A stretch of 18,466 bases of DNA. Origin: Lachnospiraceae bacterium UBA2864. GTDB lineage: Bacteria; Bacillota; Clostridia; Lachnospirales; Lachnospiraceae. This document shows positions 1 through 6,851 of this stretch, in pieces. Numbering within the stretch: the first letter of the stretch is position 1; each line of letters begins with the position of its first letter. The stretch lies in contig DEFA01000021.1 of NCBI GenBank assembly GCA_002350525.1, positions 115,147 through 133,612 on the forward strand, in the 5' to 3' direction. A program made the translations under genes and the position numbers. The notes beneath the pieces were generated by a model. It made no database searches and was not told where the DNA came from. It worked only from the letters and a program-made list of their open reading frames with translations.

Positions 1-39
1 TTAGCAGGGGCGCCTCTTCAGCCACTTGAGTACATCTCC
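1..39 (-). tRNA. tRNA-Ser(GCU), 5' half, cut by window edge
   Basis: Read on the minus strand from 39 leftwards, the sequence begins GGAGATG (acceptor stem), TA, then a D-arm CTC-AAGTGGCTGAA-GAG, a G, the anticodon stem CGCCC and the loop CTGCTAA. The anticodon in that loop is GCT, which reads serine AGC/AGU codons, and the D-arm pattern is typical of tRNA-Ser. The 3' half, with the long variable arm, T-arm and acceptor, lies outside the window. A strong promoter sits just upstream. Confidence 0.88.
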
Positions 40-78
40 AGCTGAATACCCATACCAATTTGGTAAAGACACTAAGCT

Positions 79-107
79 ATATTAACAAAAAGACCCGCAT
101 GTGTCAA
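79..107 (-). promoter_or_regulatory. Sigma-A promoter of the tRNA-Ser gene
   Basis: On the minus strand there is a perfect -35 box TTGACA (102-107), a 17-base spacer and a -10 box TAATAT (79-84). The -10 lies about 40 bases before the mature tRNA 5' end at 39, leaving room for a short 5' leader removed by RNase P. Near-consensus boxes are expected for stable RNA genes. Confidence 0.85.
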
Positions 108-121
108 GGACTTTCGTTATT

Positions 122-147
122 CTTTACTTCAAAACTTTACTTCAAAC
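122..147. repeat. Two-copy 13-bp tandem repeat
   Basis: CTTTACTTCAAAA (122-134) is followed directly by CTTTACTTCAAAC (135-147), 12 of 13 bases identical. It lies between the terminator hairpin of the ChW-repeat gene and the tRNA promoter. No function is apparent and it may be simple slippage. Confidence 0.5.
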
Positions 148-157
148 TTTAATAACT

Positions 158-186
158 CTTGCCCCGAAGATTCTCTACGGGGCAAG
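158..186 (-). terminator. Hairpin downstream of the ChW-repeat protein gene
   Basis: A perfect 9-bp GC-rich stem, CTTGCCCCG (158-166) paired with CGGGGCAAG (178-186), has an 11-base loop. It lies about 45 bases beyond the stop codon of the minus-strand gene ending at 231, so it is the likely transcription end. In the minus direction the tail (AGTTATTAAAGTTT) is only moderately T-rich; the better T-run, 195-201, is on the plus-strand side, where no gene precedes it. Confidence 0.55.
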
Positions 187-230
187 CCTTCTCATTTTTT
201 TGAATATTTTTACGTACGTTTATCGTATAT

Positions 231-2255
231 CTATTTTGAGATATATGATTTATCGGTTACGGAAGTTATCCCTTTATATGTTTTACCCGGAGGAGTTCCT
301 CCTTTTTCCACAATTACTATCTGGATTCCTTCCAGTCGTTTTACATATCCTGTAGTACCTGCAACATCCCAGTTCTTTGCCCATCCGAGCCATCCATAGG
401 ACTGCGCATGAACTCTGTAATATACATCATAATGACTTGCCATATCTCCATATAGCCCTATTGAAACAGCTTCGAGTCTTTTTGCCTCACCTACTGTTCC
501 GGCTGTTTGACCGTCATAGTAGTTTTTAGTCCATCCTTTGGTCTGTATATGCGTTGTATATCCTATTCCTCCTGAGTAAGGCGGCTTACTGAGCTTAATC
601 GAAATAGCTTCAAGTCTCTTTGCCTGTCCTGTCGTACCTGACATTTCTCCGTTATACTTCGCTTCCTGCCATCCTATTTTTTCAATATGTGTCTTATATT
701 CAACATTAGGAGCTTTAACAACATATGCTTTATCTGTAACTACAGTTTTTGAAGTTATACCTGCCTGTTTATCTAAGGCTTTCTTATCTATACTATCTTC
801 TTTATTCACAAGCACTATCTGAATAGCTTCAAGTCTCTTCCCACAGCCTGCAGAACCCGAATATTCTCCGTTCTTTGCCCATCCGAGCCATCCATAGGAT
901 TCTACCTGTGTTCGGTAATATATATCAAAGTGCTCATTCATCTCTCCTTTTAGTTTTATCTGGATAGCCTCAAGTCTTTTTGCCTCCCCGCTTGTTCCTG
1001 ATATTTCTCCGTCATTTTTCCATCCTTGCCATCCATATGTTTGCACATGTGTTCTGTATTGAATCCCTCCGGGGATGTTATTATCCAGTTTTATCTTTAT
1101 CGCCTCAAGTCTTTTTTTCTCTCCGACTGTTCCCGCAATACTACCGTTTTTTACTTCTGCCTGCCACCCAATCGTCTGTACATGTGTTGAATAAGAAACG
1201 GAGGGTTTTTCCTGAACGATCACAGTAATAGTATCTTTACAATAAACTATGTCTCTGTTTTCAGTATCTCCCAACCACGTGGTAAATACTATTTTATCAC
1301 CCGCTTTAAAGCCTTCCTCGCTCTCTACAGTTCCGTAAAAAGAACCCGTCACGCCCTTTGTTGCCATTTGATAGGTCGAACTATCATTTCCGTTTACAGT
1401 TGCTTTTCCATAATTATATGCTGCCTGCATTCCCGTATAATCATAATAGATTTTCGCCTTTTTATCTCCCTCTATTATATTTATCGGCCTGATCTTAATG
1501 GTTCTTGTAATACATTCATACGGGATGATTTTTTCTGTCTCACCTTCTTTTCCTTCAGAATAGCGTGTTTCATTCTTCCCGGGTATAAACTTAGCCTTTA
1601 CATAATACTCGGATTTAGAGTTTCTCGGAATGATATCGGTTAAATCAATTGTCACAGTACTTTTTTCTAAATCTACTTTTTCAGTCATCGTTTTGATCAG
1701 TTTTCCATCTTTATATATTTTGAATTCAATATATATATCCGCATCTTCCGCAACCAAGTTTTTTAAATATAAACTTGTATACGAATATACTGAAAAATGT
1801 ACATCATCTTTTTTCTCATCAAGAATTTCCCAGCTAAGACTCGGAAATTGTGGAAGTTGTTTGATATTCGAAGCCCCATCAACTGCATCTTTATCAAATG
1901 CATCCTCTTCCGGATCTTCTTCTATAAATTCTTCTTCCGGTAAAACTTCTTTAACTACCGGCTCCTCTGTTAATTCCTCTTCCGGTAATTCAATAAAAAT
2001 CATTTCTTCGGAGTTTTCTTCGTCAGCTTCCTCTTCTACAGATTTCTCTCCATTTGACTTTTCTTCATCCGATTTTTCTTCATTCAAAATTTCTTCATCA
2101 TTTAACTCTTCATCGGATATTTCATTCTCCGAATCTCCCTCTTCTATTATCGATTCTTCCGTAACCGATTCTTCTGCATATACAGGTGATGAACCAATCT
2201 GCGTCATACATATTACTATGCAGACTGAAACAAATATACTTATCAGTTTTCTCAT
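231..2255 (-). CDS. Secreted ChW-repeat (clostridial hydrophobic W) surface protein
   Basis: The protein is 674 residues with the start at 2255, chosen because GAGGAGG lies just upstream and the product then begins with a classic signal peptide (MRKLISIFVSVCIVICM..., likely cut after VYA at about residue 27). An upstream in-frame extension lacks these marks. Residues about 28-120 are a Glu/Ser/Asp-rich acidic linker. Residues about 130-350 match no family I can name and may contain beta-sandwich modules. Residues 353-651 hold six repeats of about 40 residues with the core pattern Y-T-H-x-Q-x-x-GW...G-x-x-(A/S)-G-T-x-G-x-x-KRLEAI-x-I, the ChW family (Pfam PF07538), known from clostridial secreted proteins and thought to bind cell-surface or extracellular ligands. 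No catalytic domain, LPXTG or other anchor is visible. It is divergent from the NlpC/P60 gene at 2523, which shares its design of signal peptide, acidic linker and repeats. Confidence 0.88.
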   Translation of the reverse strand: MRKLISIFVSVCIVICMTQIGSSPVYAEESVTEESIIEEGDSENEISDEELNDEEILNEEKSDEEKSNGEKSVEEEADEENSEEMIFIELPEEELTEEPVVKEVLPEEEFIEEDPEEDAFDKDAVDGASNIKQLPQFPSLSWEILDEKKDDVHFSVYSYTSLYLKNLVAEDADIYIEFKIYKDGKLIKTMTEKVDLEKSTVTIDLTDIIPRNSKSEYYVKAKFIPGKNETRYSEGKEGETEKIIPYECITRTIKIRPINIIEGDKKAKIYYDYTGMQAAYNYGKATVNGNDSSTYQMATKGVTGSFYGTVESEEGFKAGDKIVFTTWLGDTENRDIVYCKDTITVIVQEKPSVSYSTHVQTIGWQAEVKNGSIAGTVGEKKRLEAIKIKLDNNIPGGIQYRTHVQTYGWQGWKNDGEISGTSGEAKRLEAIQIKLKGEMNEHFDIYYRTQVESYGWLGWAKNGEYSGSAGCGKRLEAIQIVLVNKEDSIDKKALDKQAGITSKTVVTDKAYVVKAPNVEYKTHIEKIGWQEAKYNGEMSGTTGQAKRLEAISIKLSKPPYSGGIGYTTHIQTKGWTKNYYDGQTAGTVGEAKRLEAVSIGLYGDMASHYDVYYRVHAQSYGWLGWAKNWDVAGTTGYVKRLEGIQIVIVEKGGTPPGKTYKGITSVTDKSYISK
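234..1199 (-). repeat. Two tandem blocks of three ChW repeats within the gene
   Basis: Repeats 1-3 plus a linker (705-1199) and repeats 4-6 plus the C-terminal tail (234-704) are paralogous blocks. Repeats 2 and 5 both follow a GG and continue I-x-Y-x-THxQT. Repeats 3 and 6 both follow an (E/D)M-x-x-H-(F/Y)-D segment and share YGWLGWAKN. The linker after block 1 (GITSKTVVTDKAYVVK) resembles the extreme C-terminus (GITSVTDKSYISK). At DNA level a stretch of about 30 bases near 371-400 recurs near 871-900. Confidence 0.85.
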
Positions 2256-2304
2256 TTTAACCTCCTCAAAATGATCCCCTTTTACCGTAAGCAACCATAT
2301 TATG

Positions 2305-2333
2305 ATGATAATTTATTAGCCAATGTTCTTCAA
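2305..2333 (-). promoter_or_regulatory. Candidate promoter of the ChW-repeat gene
   Basis: On the minus strand TTGAAG (2328-2333), a 17-base spacer and TATCAT (2305-2310) lie about 50 bases upstream of the start codon at 2255. Each box matches four or five of six consensus bases with ideal spacing. The divergent gene's promoter must lie in the same 267-base gap, but I see no convincing pair for it. Confidence 0.5.
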
Positions 2334-2522
2334 GAAATATTTTTGCGTGGCGTAAACTTTGCCGGAATATATTTTTTATATAAGGAAATCAAATCCAATT
2401 TTAATCGTCCCGACCGTATCTTCTTTACATATTCTTTCGCTCAAATTATACTGTATATTGTTTTAATGATTATCTTAGTACAATACTATGTATATTTTTT
2501 CTGATGGAGGACAGTACTAAAA

Positions 2523-4805
2523 TTGAGCAAAAAGCGTCTTTTTAAAAATATGGTCTTTCTATTCTTTTTTACGATTTTACTGAATTGTAATTACAGAATC
2601 GTATTTGCCGAAGAACAAGATGAGATATTAATCGCAACAGAGACAGATGCGGATAATGAGAATAACATTCAACAGAGCACGGACGAAATTCCTAAAGAAG
2701 CGATTCTGAAGGAGGATACGGAGAAGCTATCAGAGATTCAACCGGAAGCTCAGAAGAAGCCGTCAGAGATTCTGCCGGAAAATCCGGAAAGGCAGTCGGA
2801 GATTCTGCCGAAAGATACGGAGAAGCAGTCGGAGATTCTGCAGATAAATCCGGAAAGGCAGTTGAAGATCCAGCAGGATGATCAGTCAGATTTTCAGCAG
2901 GATGTGCAAATAATATTATCGGTGGATGAGCCTGCGGTGCAGGTCACTACGATTTACAACGGGATTGATTATGGAAGAGTGTATGACTATTCATACTACC
3001 TGGATCATAATCCAGATGTAAAAAAAGCTTTCAAGGGTGATACGAGATTAACGCTTAAACATTTCGTTGATCACGGCATGAAAGAAGGAAGAACTGCAAG
3101 CGGAGATTTTGATGTTTATTCATACAGCCGCTCATATAAAGATCTTCGAGCCGCTTTCATAAACGATCCGTCCAAGTATTATATGCATTATATTACATAC
3201 GGATATAATGAAGGCCGTAAGCCTGTCGGTGAAAAGTATACTCAGGGTACGGTTACTTCCATGCAGGGCCGGGATTACAGTGACGTATACGATTATGAGT
3301 ATTATATAAATCGCTATCCGGATATTAAAAAATACGTCAGTAACAAATTTGCTCCTGATGCAGCCGCCCTCGAACATTTCATCGATCACGGCATGAAGGA
3401 GAATCGTCAGGCTTCGGAAGACTTTGATGTAATATCTTACAGCAACGCGTATCCCGATCTGAGACGTGCTTACGGTCAGAACTCTTCGGGTTATTACATG
3501 CACTATATCAGTTACGGTAAAAAAGAAGCCCGTACTGCTTCCGATGCAGTGGAGCTTAAAAATCCAATAACCGTTTCAAAGGGTACCGATTACAGCAGAA
3601 TATATGATTATGATTATTACCTTCAAAAATATCCGGATATTAAAAAAGCTGTGAAGAACAGGATTGCGCCGGACATAGCGGCACTTGATCATTTCATAAC
3701 ATACGGTATGAAAGAGAAGAGACAGGCTTCTTCTGATTTTGATGTAGTATCTTATTACAGATCTTATCAGGATCTCAGAGTTGCATTTCATAATGACTAT
3801 CCTAAGTATTATGAGCATTATTTAAAGAACGGATATAAAGAAAACCGCCGTACCATCGGCGAGAAAAAACTTCAAAATCCGGTTACCAAATACGCCGGCG
3901 TAGAATTTAAGAGTATATATGATTATAACTACTATATCGGAAAATACAGTGACCTATCCCGTGTATTCGGTGAAGATGATATTGATGTCCTTCATCATTT
4001 TGTGAAATACGGTATTAACGAAGGCAGAACTGCAAAGGAGTCCTTCAATAAGACTGATTACAACCGGCTTAAGACAGAAGCTAAAGATATAATAATCAAA
4101 GAGAATATCGCAAAGTATAAATATTCTTATGACAGACTTCTCACTACGGCTATGATGCCTGTCGGACAGACTATGTATATCTACGGCGGTGGTTGGAATG
4201 AACCGGATACCGGTGCGGGACCGGAAGCTGTTTCCATAGGGCTTAGCCCAAGATGGAAAGAATATGCAGATGCGCAGAACAGCTCCTATGATTACAGAAA
4301 AACCAGATATCAGATTCATGATGGACTGGACTGTTCGGGTTATATAGGATGGCTTGTATATAACAGTCTGAATGAAGAAAACGGACATGACGGATACGTA
4401 TCTCAGCGTCCTAACGAGATCATGATATCAAAAGGCCTCGGTTATACGGTAGATACCAATACACCTAAACCCGGAGACATATGCGTTATGGGCAGATCCC
4501 ATGTATGGCTGTCCCTGGGATGCTGTGAAGACGGAAGTATACTCCTTGCTCACAGCAGTCCACCGGGATGTTCCATATGCGGCACACTCCTTCCCGACGG
4601 TTCCAGAAGTCAGGCCGTCCGGCTTGCGGAATCGGTAATGCGCACGCATTTTCCTGAATGGTACAACAGATATCCTAATTGTACCCGCAATTATTCCTAT
4701 ATTACAAAAGCGGATGTCTTCAGATTTAACAGTTCTACTCTTGCAGATCCAAATAACCTGCAGAACATGTCCGCTAATGAGATTGTAGACTATCTTTTCA
4801 GATAA
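2523..4805 (+). CDS. Secreted NlpC/P60-type peptidase with N-terminal tandem repeats
   Basis: The protein has 760 residues. The start is TTG at 2523: the upstream GGAGG (2506-2510) is 12 bases away, rather far, but only this start gives a full signal peptide with a basic n-region (MSKKRLFK) and cleavage after VFA at residue 29. Residues 30-145 are an acidic Gln/Pro/Glu-rich linker with short SEIxP repeats. Residues 148-505 hold about three and a half copies of a unit of about 100 residues. Residues about 535-735 form an NlpC/P60-like domain: DCSG with nucleophile Cys604, then GD-x(6)-SHVWLSLG with His660, and a polar site near His677. Such enzymes cut peptidoglycan stem peptides outside the cell. 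The domain is Cys-rich (604, 653, 667, 668, 683, 686, 720). It converges on the aldo/keto reductase gene with three bases between stop codons. Substrate specificity is not predictable; the peptidase call is fairly firm. Confidence 0.85.
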   Translation: MSKKRLFKNMVFLFFFTILLNCNYRIVFAEEQDEILIATETDADNENNIQQSTDEIPKEAILKEDTEKLSEIQPEAQKKPSEILPENPERQSEILPKDTEKQSEILQINPERQLKIQQDDQSDFQQDVQIILSVDEPAVQVTTIYNGIDYGRVYDYSYYLDHNPDVKKAFKGDTRLTLKHFVDHGMKEGRTASGDFDVYSYSRSYKDLRAAFINDPSKYYMHYITYGYNEGRKPVGEKYTQGTVTSMQGRDYSDVYDYEYYINRYPDIKKYVSNKFAPDAAALEHFIDHGMKENRQASEDFDVISYSNAYPDLRRAYGQNSSGYYMHYISYGKKEARTASDAVELKNPITVSKGTDYSRIYDYDYYLQKYPDIKKAVKNRIAPDIAALDHFITYGMKEKRQASSDFDVVSYYRSYQDLRVAFHNDYPKYYEHYLKNGYKENRRTIGEKKLQNPVTKYAGVEFKSIYDYNYYIGKYSDLSRVFGEDDIDVLHHFVKYGINEGRTAKESFNKTDYNRLKTEAKDIIIKENIAKYKYSYDRLLTTAMMPVGQTMYIYGGGWNEPDTGAGPEAVSIGLSPRWKEYADAQNSSYDYRKTRYQIHDGLDCSGYIGWLVYNSLNEENGHDGYVSQRPNEIMISKGLGYTVDTNTPKPGDICVMGRSHVWLSLGCCEDGSILLAHSSPPGCSICGTLLPDGSRSQAVRLAESVMRTHFPEWYNRYPNCTRNYSYITKADVFRFNSSTLADPNNLQNMSANEIVDYLFR
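2730..2861 (+). repeat. Short SEIxP repeats in the acidic linker
   Basis: Residues 70-113 of the NlpC/P60 protein contain four approximate copies of an 11-residue motif, SEI(L/Q)P-x(4)-(K/R)(Q/K/L). The DNA shows the same period, for example CGGAGATTCTGC recurring at about 33-base spacing. Such linkers often span the cell wall; length variation between strains by slippage is plausible but cannot be seen here. Confidence 0.75.
2964..4037 (+). repeat. Tandem repeat array of about 100 residues per unit, made of alternating half-units
   Basis: Units begin at about residues 148, 250, 355 and 459, the last being a half-unit. The first half of each reads YDYxYY-(x)-NPDIKK...L-x-HF-(x)-HGM-x-E-x-R. 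The second half reads FDV-x-SY-x-x-x-Y-x-DLR-x-A-F...YY-x-HYI-x-YG-x-x-E-x-R. The halves resemble each other (aromatic YxYY, PD(I/L), HF/HY, YG, E-x-R), so the ancestral module is probably 40-45 residues. This repeat type is common in Lachnospiraceae surface proteins; its ligand is unknown to me. Confidence 0.82.
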
Positions 4806-4808
4806 ATA

Positions 4809-5675
4809 CTATATTTCAAATGTACTTACAGCTGTGGGAATTGCTATGTCTGGATGCTCTCCGCCCCATGAAGTATTCGGTAAGCATGCAAGGAATTCAA
4901 AATCCTCGGGTTCGATCTCGAAATCCCAGATACTCAGATTTTGAATCTGTCTTTCCGGTGAAGATGCTTTCGGAAGAGACATTACTCCCGATTGATAATT
5001 AAATCTGAGTGCCAGCTGTGCTGCGGTAACTTCGTATTTTGAAGCTATTTCCCGCAGAATCTCATTCTTAAATACAGTCTCTCTTCCGAGAGGACTCCAG
5101 GCCTGCACAAGCAGGCCTTTTTTTGCGGCATATTTTCTTGCCCGCTCCTGCGTATATCCTATATGATATTCTATCTGATCGATCACCGGTCCGACATTAC
5201 AGAAACCGAAGATATTATCCAGGTGATGCGGAAGGAAATTTGAAAGTCCTATTGCTTTAACCGTCCCTTCGTCAACCATTTCTTCAAGTGCTTTATAGGT
5301 CTCCTTCTGCAAAGATTTCCACTCGGACTCCGATACGTCACTTCTCTGCTTCGGCCAGTGAATAAGATAAACATCAAGATAATCCGTCTGAAGCCGTGTC
5401 AGACTTCTTTCCAACGCTCTCTTTGCGTTGTCGTAGCCCATTTCATCGAGCCAGAGTTTACTCTGTATTATAAGCTTGTTTCTGTCTGCACCCTTATCAC
5501 GTATAGCTCTTCCCAGATCCTTCTCGGTTCCGTATATGGAAGCCGTGTCAAAAAGCGTATATCCCGAATCTATTGCCGATGCTATAAAATCATAGCTTTC
5601 TCCGCCCTTTGCATTAAAGCATCCAAATCCTATCGCCGGTATCTCCATACCATTACTGAGCTTAAATGTTTCCAT
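4809..5675 (-). CDS. Aldo/keto reductase (NADPH-dependent oxidoreductase)
   Basis: This is a 288-residue cytosolic TIM-barrel oxidoreductase of the diketogluconate-reductase-like branch, which reduces aldehydes or ketones with NAD(P)H. The start at 5675 (METFKLSNG) follows AAAGGA at good spacing; an upstream in-frame extension of 15 residues is unlike the family. The full catalytic tetrad is present: Asp43 and Tyr48 in LFDTASIYGTE, Lys73 in QSKLW, and His106 in LIHWP. IGLSNF and the C-terminal SLPKASSPERQIQN, the cofactor-phosphate region, are also conserved. Length is normal. It has its own promoter at 5727-5755 and is a single-gene unit. The physiological substrate cannot be deduced from sequence. 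Confidence 0.93.
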   Translation of the reverse strand: METFKLSNGMEIPAIGFGCFNAKGGESYDFIASAIDSGYTLFDTASIYGTEKDLGRAIRDKGADRNKLIIQSKLWLDEMGYDNAKRALERSLTRLQTDYLDVYLIHWPKQRSDVSESEWKSLQKETYKALEEMVDEGTVKAIGLSNFLPHHLDNIFGFCNVGPVIDQIEYHIGYTQERARKYAAKKGLLVQAWSPLGRETVFKNEILREIASKYEVTAAQLALRFNYQSGVMSLPKASSPERQIQNLSIWDFEIEPEDFEFLACLPNTSWGGEHPDIAIPTAVSTFEI

Positions 5676-5726
5676 ATTTATTCCTTTCTGACTACATACC
5701 TTCTGCCAAATACATACCACAATCTG

Positions 5727-5755
5727 ATAATACTTTAGTTTTTCAGGTACTTCAA
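5727..5755 (-). promoter_or_regulatory. Promoter of the aldo/keto reductase gene
   Basis: On the minus strand TTGAAG (5750-5755), a 17-base spacer and TATTAT (5727-5732) lie about 50 bases upstream of the start codon. The arrangement is very similar to the candidate promoter of the ChW-repeat gene. No operator-like palindrome overlaps it. Confidence 0.6.
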
Positions 5756-5905
5756 GAATAAAAAAATGACATAATTAACAGTTTGTTTACAATTAATTAA
5801 AATTTCGCTCATCCTTTTAAATCCGGACTATAGTAATATATACACAAGCCAAGAGATGGTGTTCATAAAAAATCTCTCAATGGTTATAGATTAAATAGTG
5901 TGAAG

Positions 5906-5935
5906 AAAAGAGCATCCGATTTCGGATGCTCTTTT
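5906..5935. terminator. Bidirectional intrinsic terminator
   Basis: A perfect 14-bp inverted repeat, AAAAGAGCATCCGA (5906-5919) and TCGGATGCTCTTTT (5922-5935), has a two-base centre. The arms end in A-runs and T-runs, so either strand gives a hairpin with a U-rich tail; the plus-strand tail is longer (TTTTCTTTTTC). It lies 13 bases beyond the stop codon of the gene remnant at 5949, so it probably served as that gene's terminator. Confidence 0.85.
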
Positions 5936-5948
5936 CTTTTTCTTATAT

Positions 5949-6168
5949 TTATTTCAGTTCACTCAGTATTGAATCCTTATCCTCATAACTAAGTTCATTA
6001 AGTGCAATACCAGGTACCTTTTTCTATAGATTCAGGATAATCAAGTTCGACATTCGGATCAAGATAACCTGTACTTCCGTATACCAGCTTTCCGTCTACA
6101 ACATTATCTATAGCTACTCCCGGAGCTCCGTATGGTGCATAAGCCGAAATGTAACATAAATGTAATAG
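5949..6168 (-). pseudogene. 3' remnant of a decayed protein-coding gene, frameshifted
   Basis: Minus-strand translation gives a protein-like stretch, YISAYAPYGAPGVAIDNV, continuing through VVDGKLVYGSTGYLDPN and ELDYPESIEK, then an early stop. In the next frame the sequence continues KVPGIALNELSYEDKDSI to a TAA at 5949-5951. Removing one base from the T5/CC run at 6017-6023 would join the two as ...YPESIEKVPGIALNEL..., which reads as one protein tail. No start codon with a ribosome-binding site exists upstream; the 5' part of the gene is gone and the left boundary given is approximate. A good terminator follows directly. I do not recognise the family. A sequencing error could explain the frameshift but not the missing 5' end. 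Confidence 0.55.
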
Positions 6169-6229
6169 AGATTCTCTAAACTTGTAAAACTTATAATTGT
6201 GCAAATTACGAAATTTAATCGATATTAAA

Positions 6230-6269
6230 AATCCCCTGTATCCGAATATTATATCCGGTACAGGGGATT
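6230..6269 (-). terminator. Intrinsic terminator closing the gyrA-fumarase gene series
   Basis: On the minus strand an 11-bp perfect stem, AATCCCCTGTA paired with TACAGGGGATT, extends inward through partly paired CCGGATAT/ATATTCGG and is followed by TTTTTAATAT. It starts about a dozen bases after the stop codon of the gene at 6281. It is the first clear terminator met by transcripts from the dnaA-to-fumarase series. Confidence 0.88.
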
Positions 6270-6280
6270 AGTCTCGTTAA

Positions 6281-6835
6281 TTATTCAAGTCCCATGTCGA
6301 CGGCTACAAGGGTATCTGCGAAGAAATACCATCTTCCGCCAACTTTATATACATATCTTGTGATGAAGCCTGTATTACGGCTTGCCACTTCCGAGCCTTC
6401 CATATGCATTTCCATACTGAAAGTCAGTTGATACATTTTCGATGCCTTGATATCAAAATTGTAAATTTTCTTAACGCTTTCATTAAAGGCGGCTACCATC
6501 TCGTCGGAAAGCTTCTCTTTCTTGATGATTTTTAAATCCGAGAAGGTTGCGGCTGTCTGGAAGGAAAGTGCATTTGTTACTATATCATCCAGACTTACAT
6601 CTGTTCCTTCCGGATGATAATTCTTCTGCCATTTTGTCGGATAACATATATCTATATATTTTTTGTTATCCTTTTGTCCGACTGCCGTATAGTATTTTGA
6701 CACCGCCATCTTTGCGGTAGGTGCACCCTTCCAAAGTATTATCAGGGCTATTATACTGGCAACCGCCAGGAACCCGAGTAACGTATATATAAGCTCTTTC
6801 AGCTTTTTATTCATGCGCTTTTTTCGCTTTGCCAT
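6281..6835 (-). CDS. Membrane-anchored protein of unknown function
   Basis: The protein has 184 residues with a strongly basic N-terminus (MAKRKKRMNKKLK), a single hydrophobic segment at about residues 15-35, and a soluble remainder that should lie outside the membrane by the positive-inside rule. The outer part starts AKMAVSKYYTAVGQKDNKKYIDICYP and ends FITRYVYKVGGRWYFFADT; this alternation of a helix start with late beta strands resembles small NTF2-like/DUF4878-type extracytoplasmic domains, but that is inference. No catalytic motif is visible. The gene starts 16 bases after the fumarase beta stop, with AGAGGTAGGG upstream of the ATG, and is the last gene before the terminator. Confidence 0.8.
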   Translation of the reverse strand: MAKRKKRMNKKLKELIYTLLGFLAVASIIALIILWKGAPTAKMAVSKYYTAVGQKDNKKYIDICYPTKWQKNYHPEGTDVSLDDIVTNALSFQTAATFSDLKIIKKEKLSDEMVAAFNESVKKIYNFDIKASKMYQLTFSMEMHMEGSEVASRNTGFITRYVYKVGGRWYFFADTLVAVDMGLE

Positions 6836-6851
6836 GAATCCCTACCTCTGA

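Noticed and set aside
1630..2274. 214-codon plus-strand frame rich in serine
   Set aside because: It is the antisense reading of the Glu/Asp-rich linker of the ChW protein; GAA/GAT codons read backwards give Ser and Phe.
2271..2504. 77-codon plus-strand frame in the gap between the divergent secreted-protein genes
   Set aside because: There is no ribosome-binding site before its ATG, its composition (Phe/Tyr/Ile-rich) reflects AT-rich DNA, and it occupies the promoter region both flanking genes need.
5840..5935. Possible small RNA on the plus strand: AGAGAT/ATCTCT hairpin (5852-5877) followed by the strong terminator
   Set aside because: I found no -35/-10 pair with acceptable spacing on the plus strand, and the terminator is explained by the gene remnant on the other strand.
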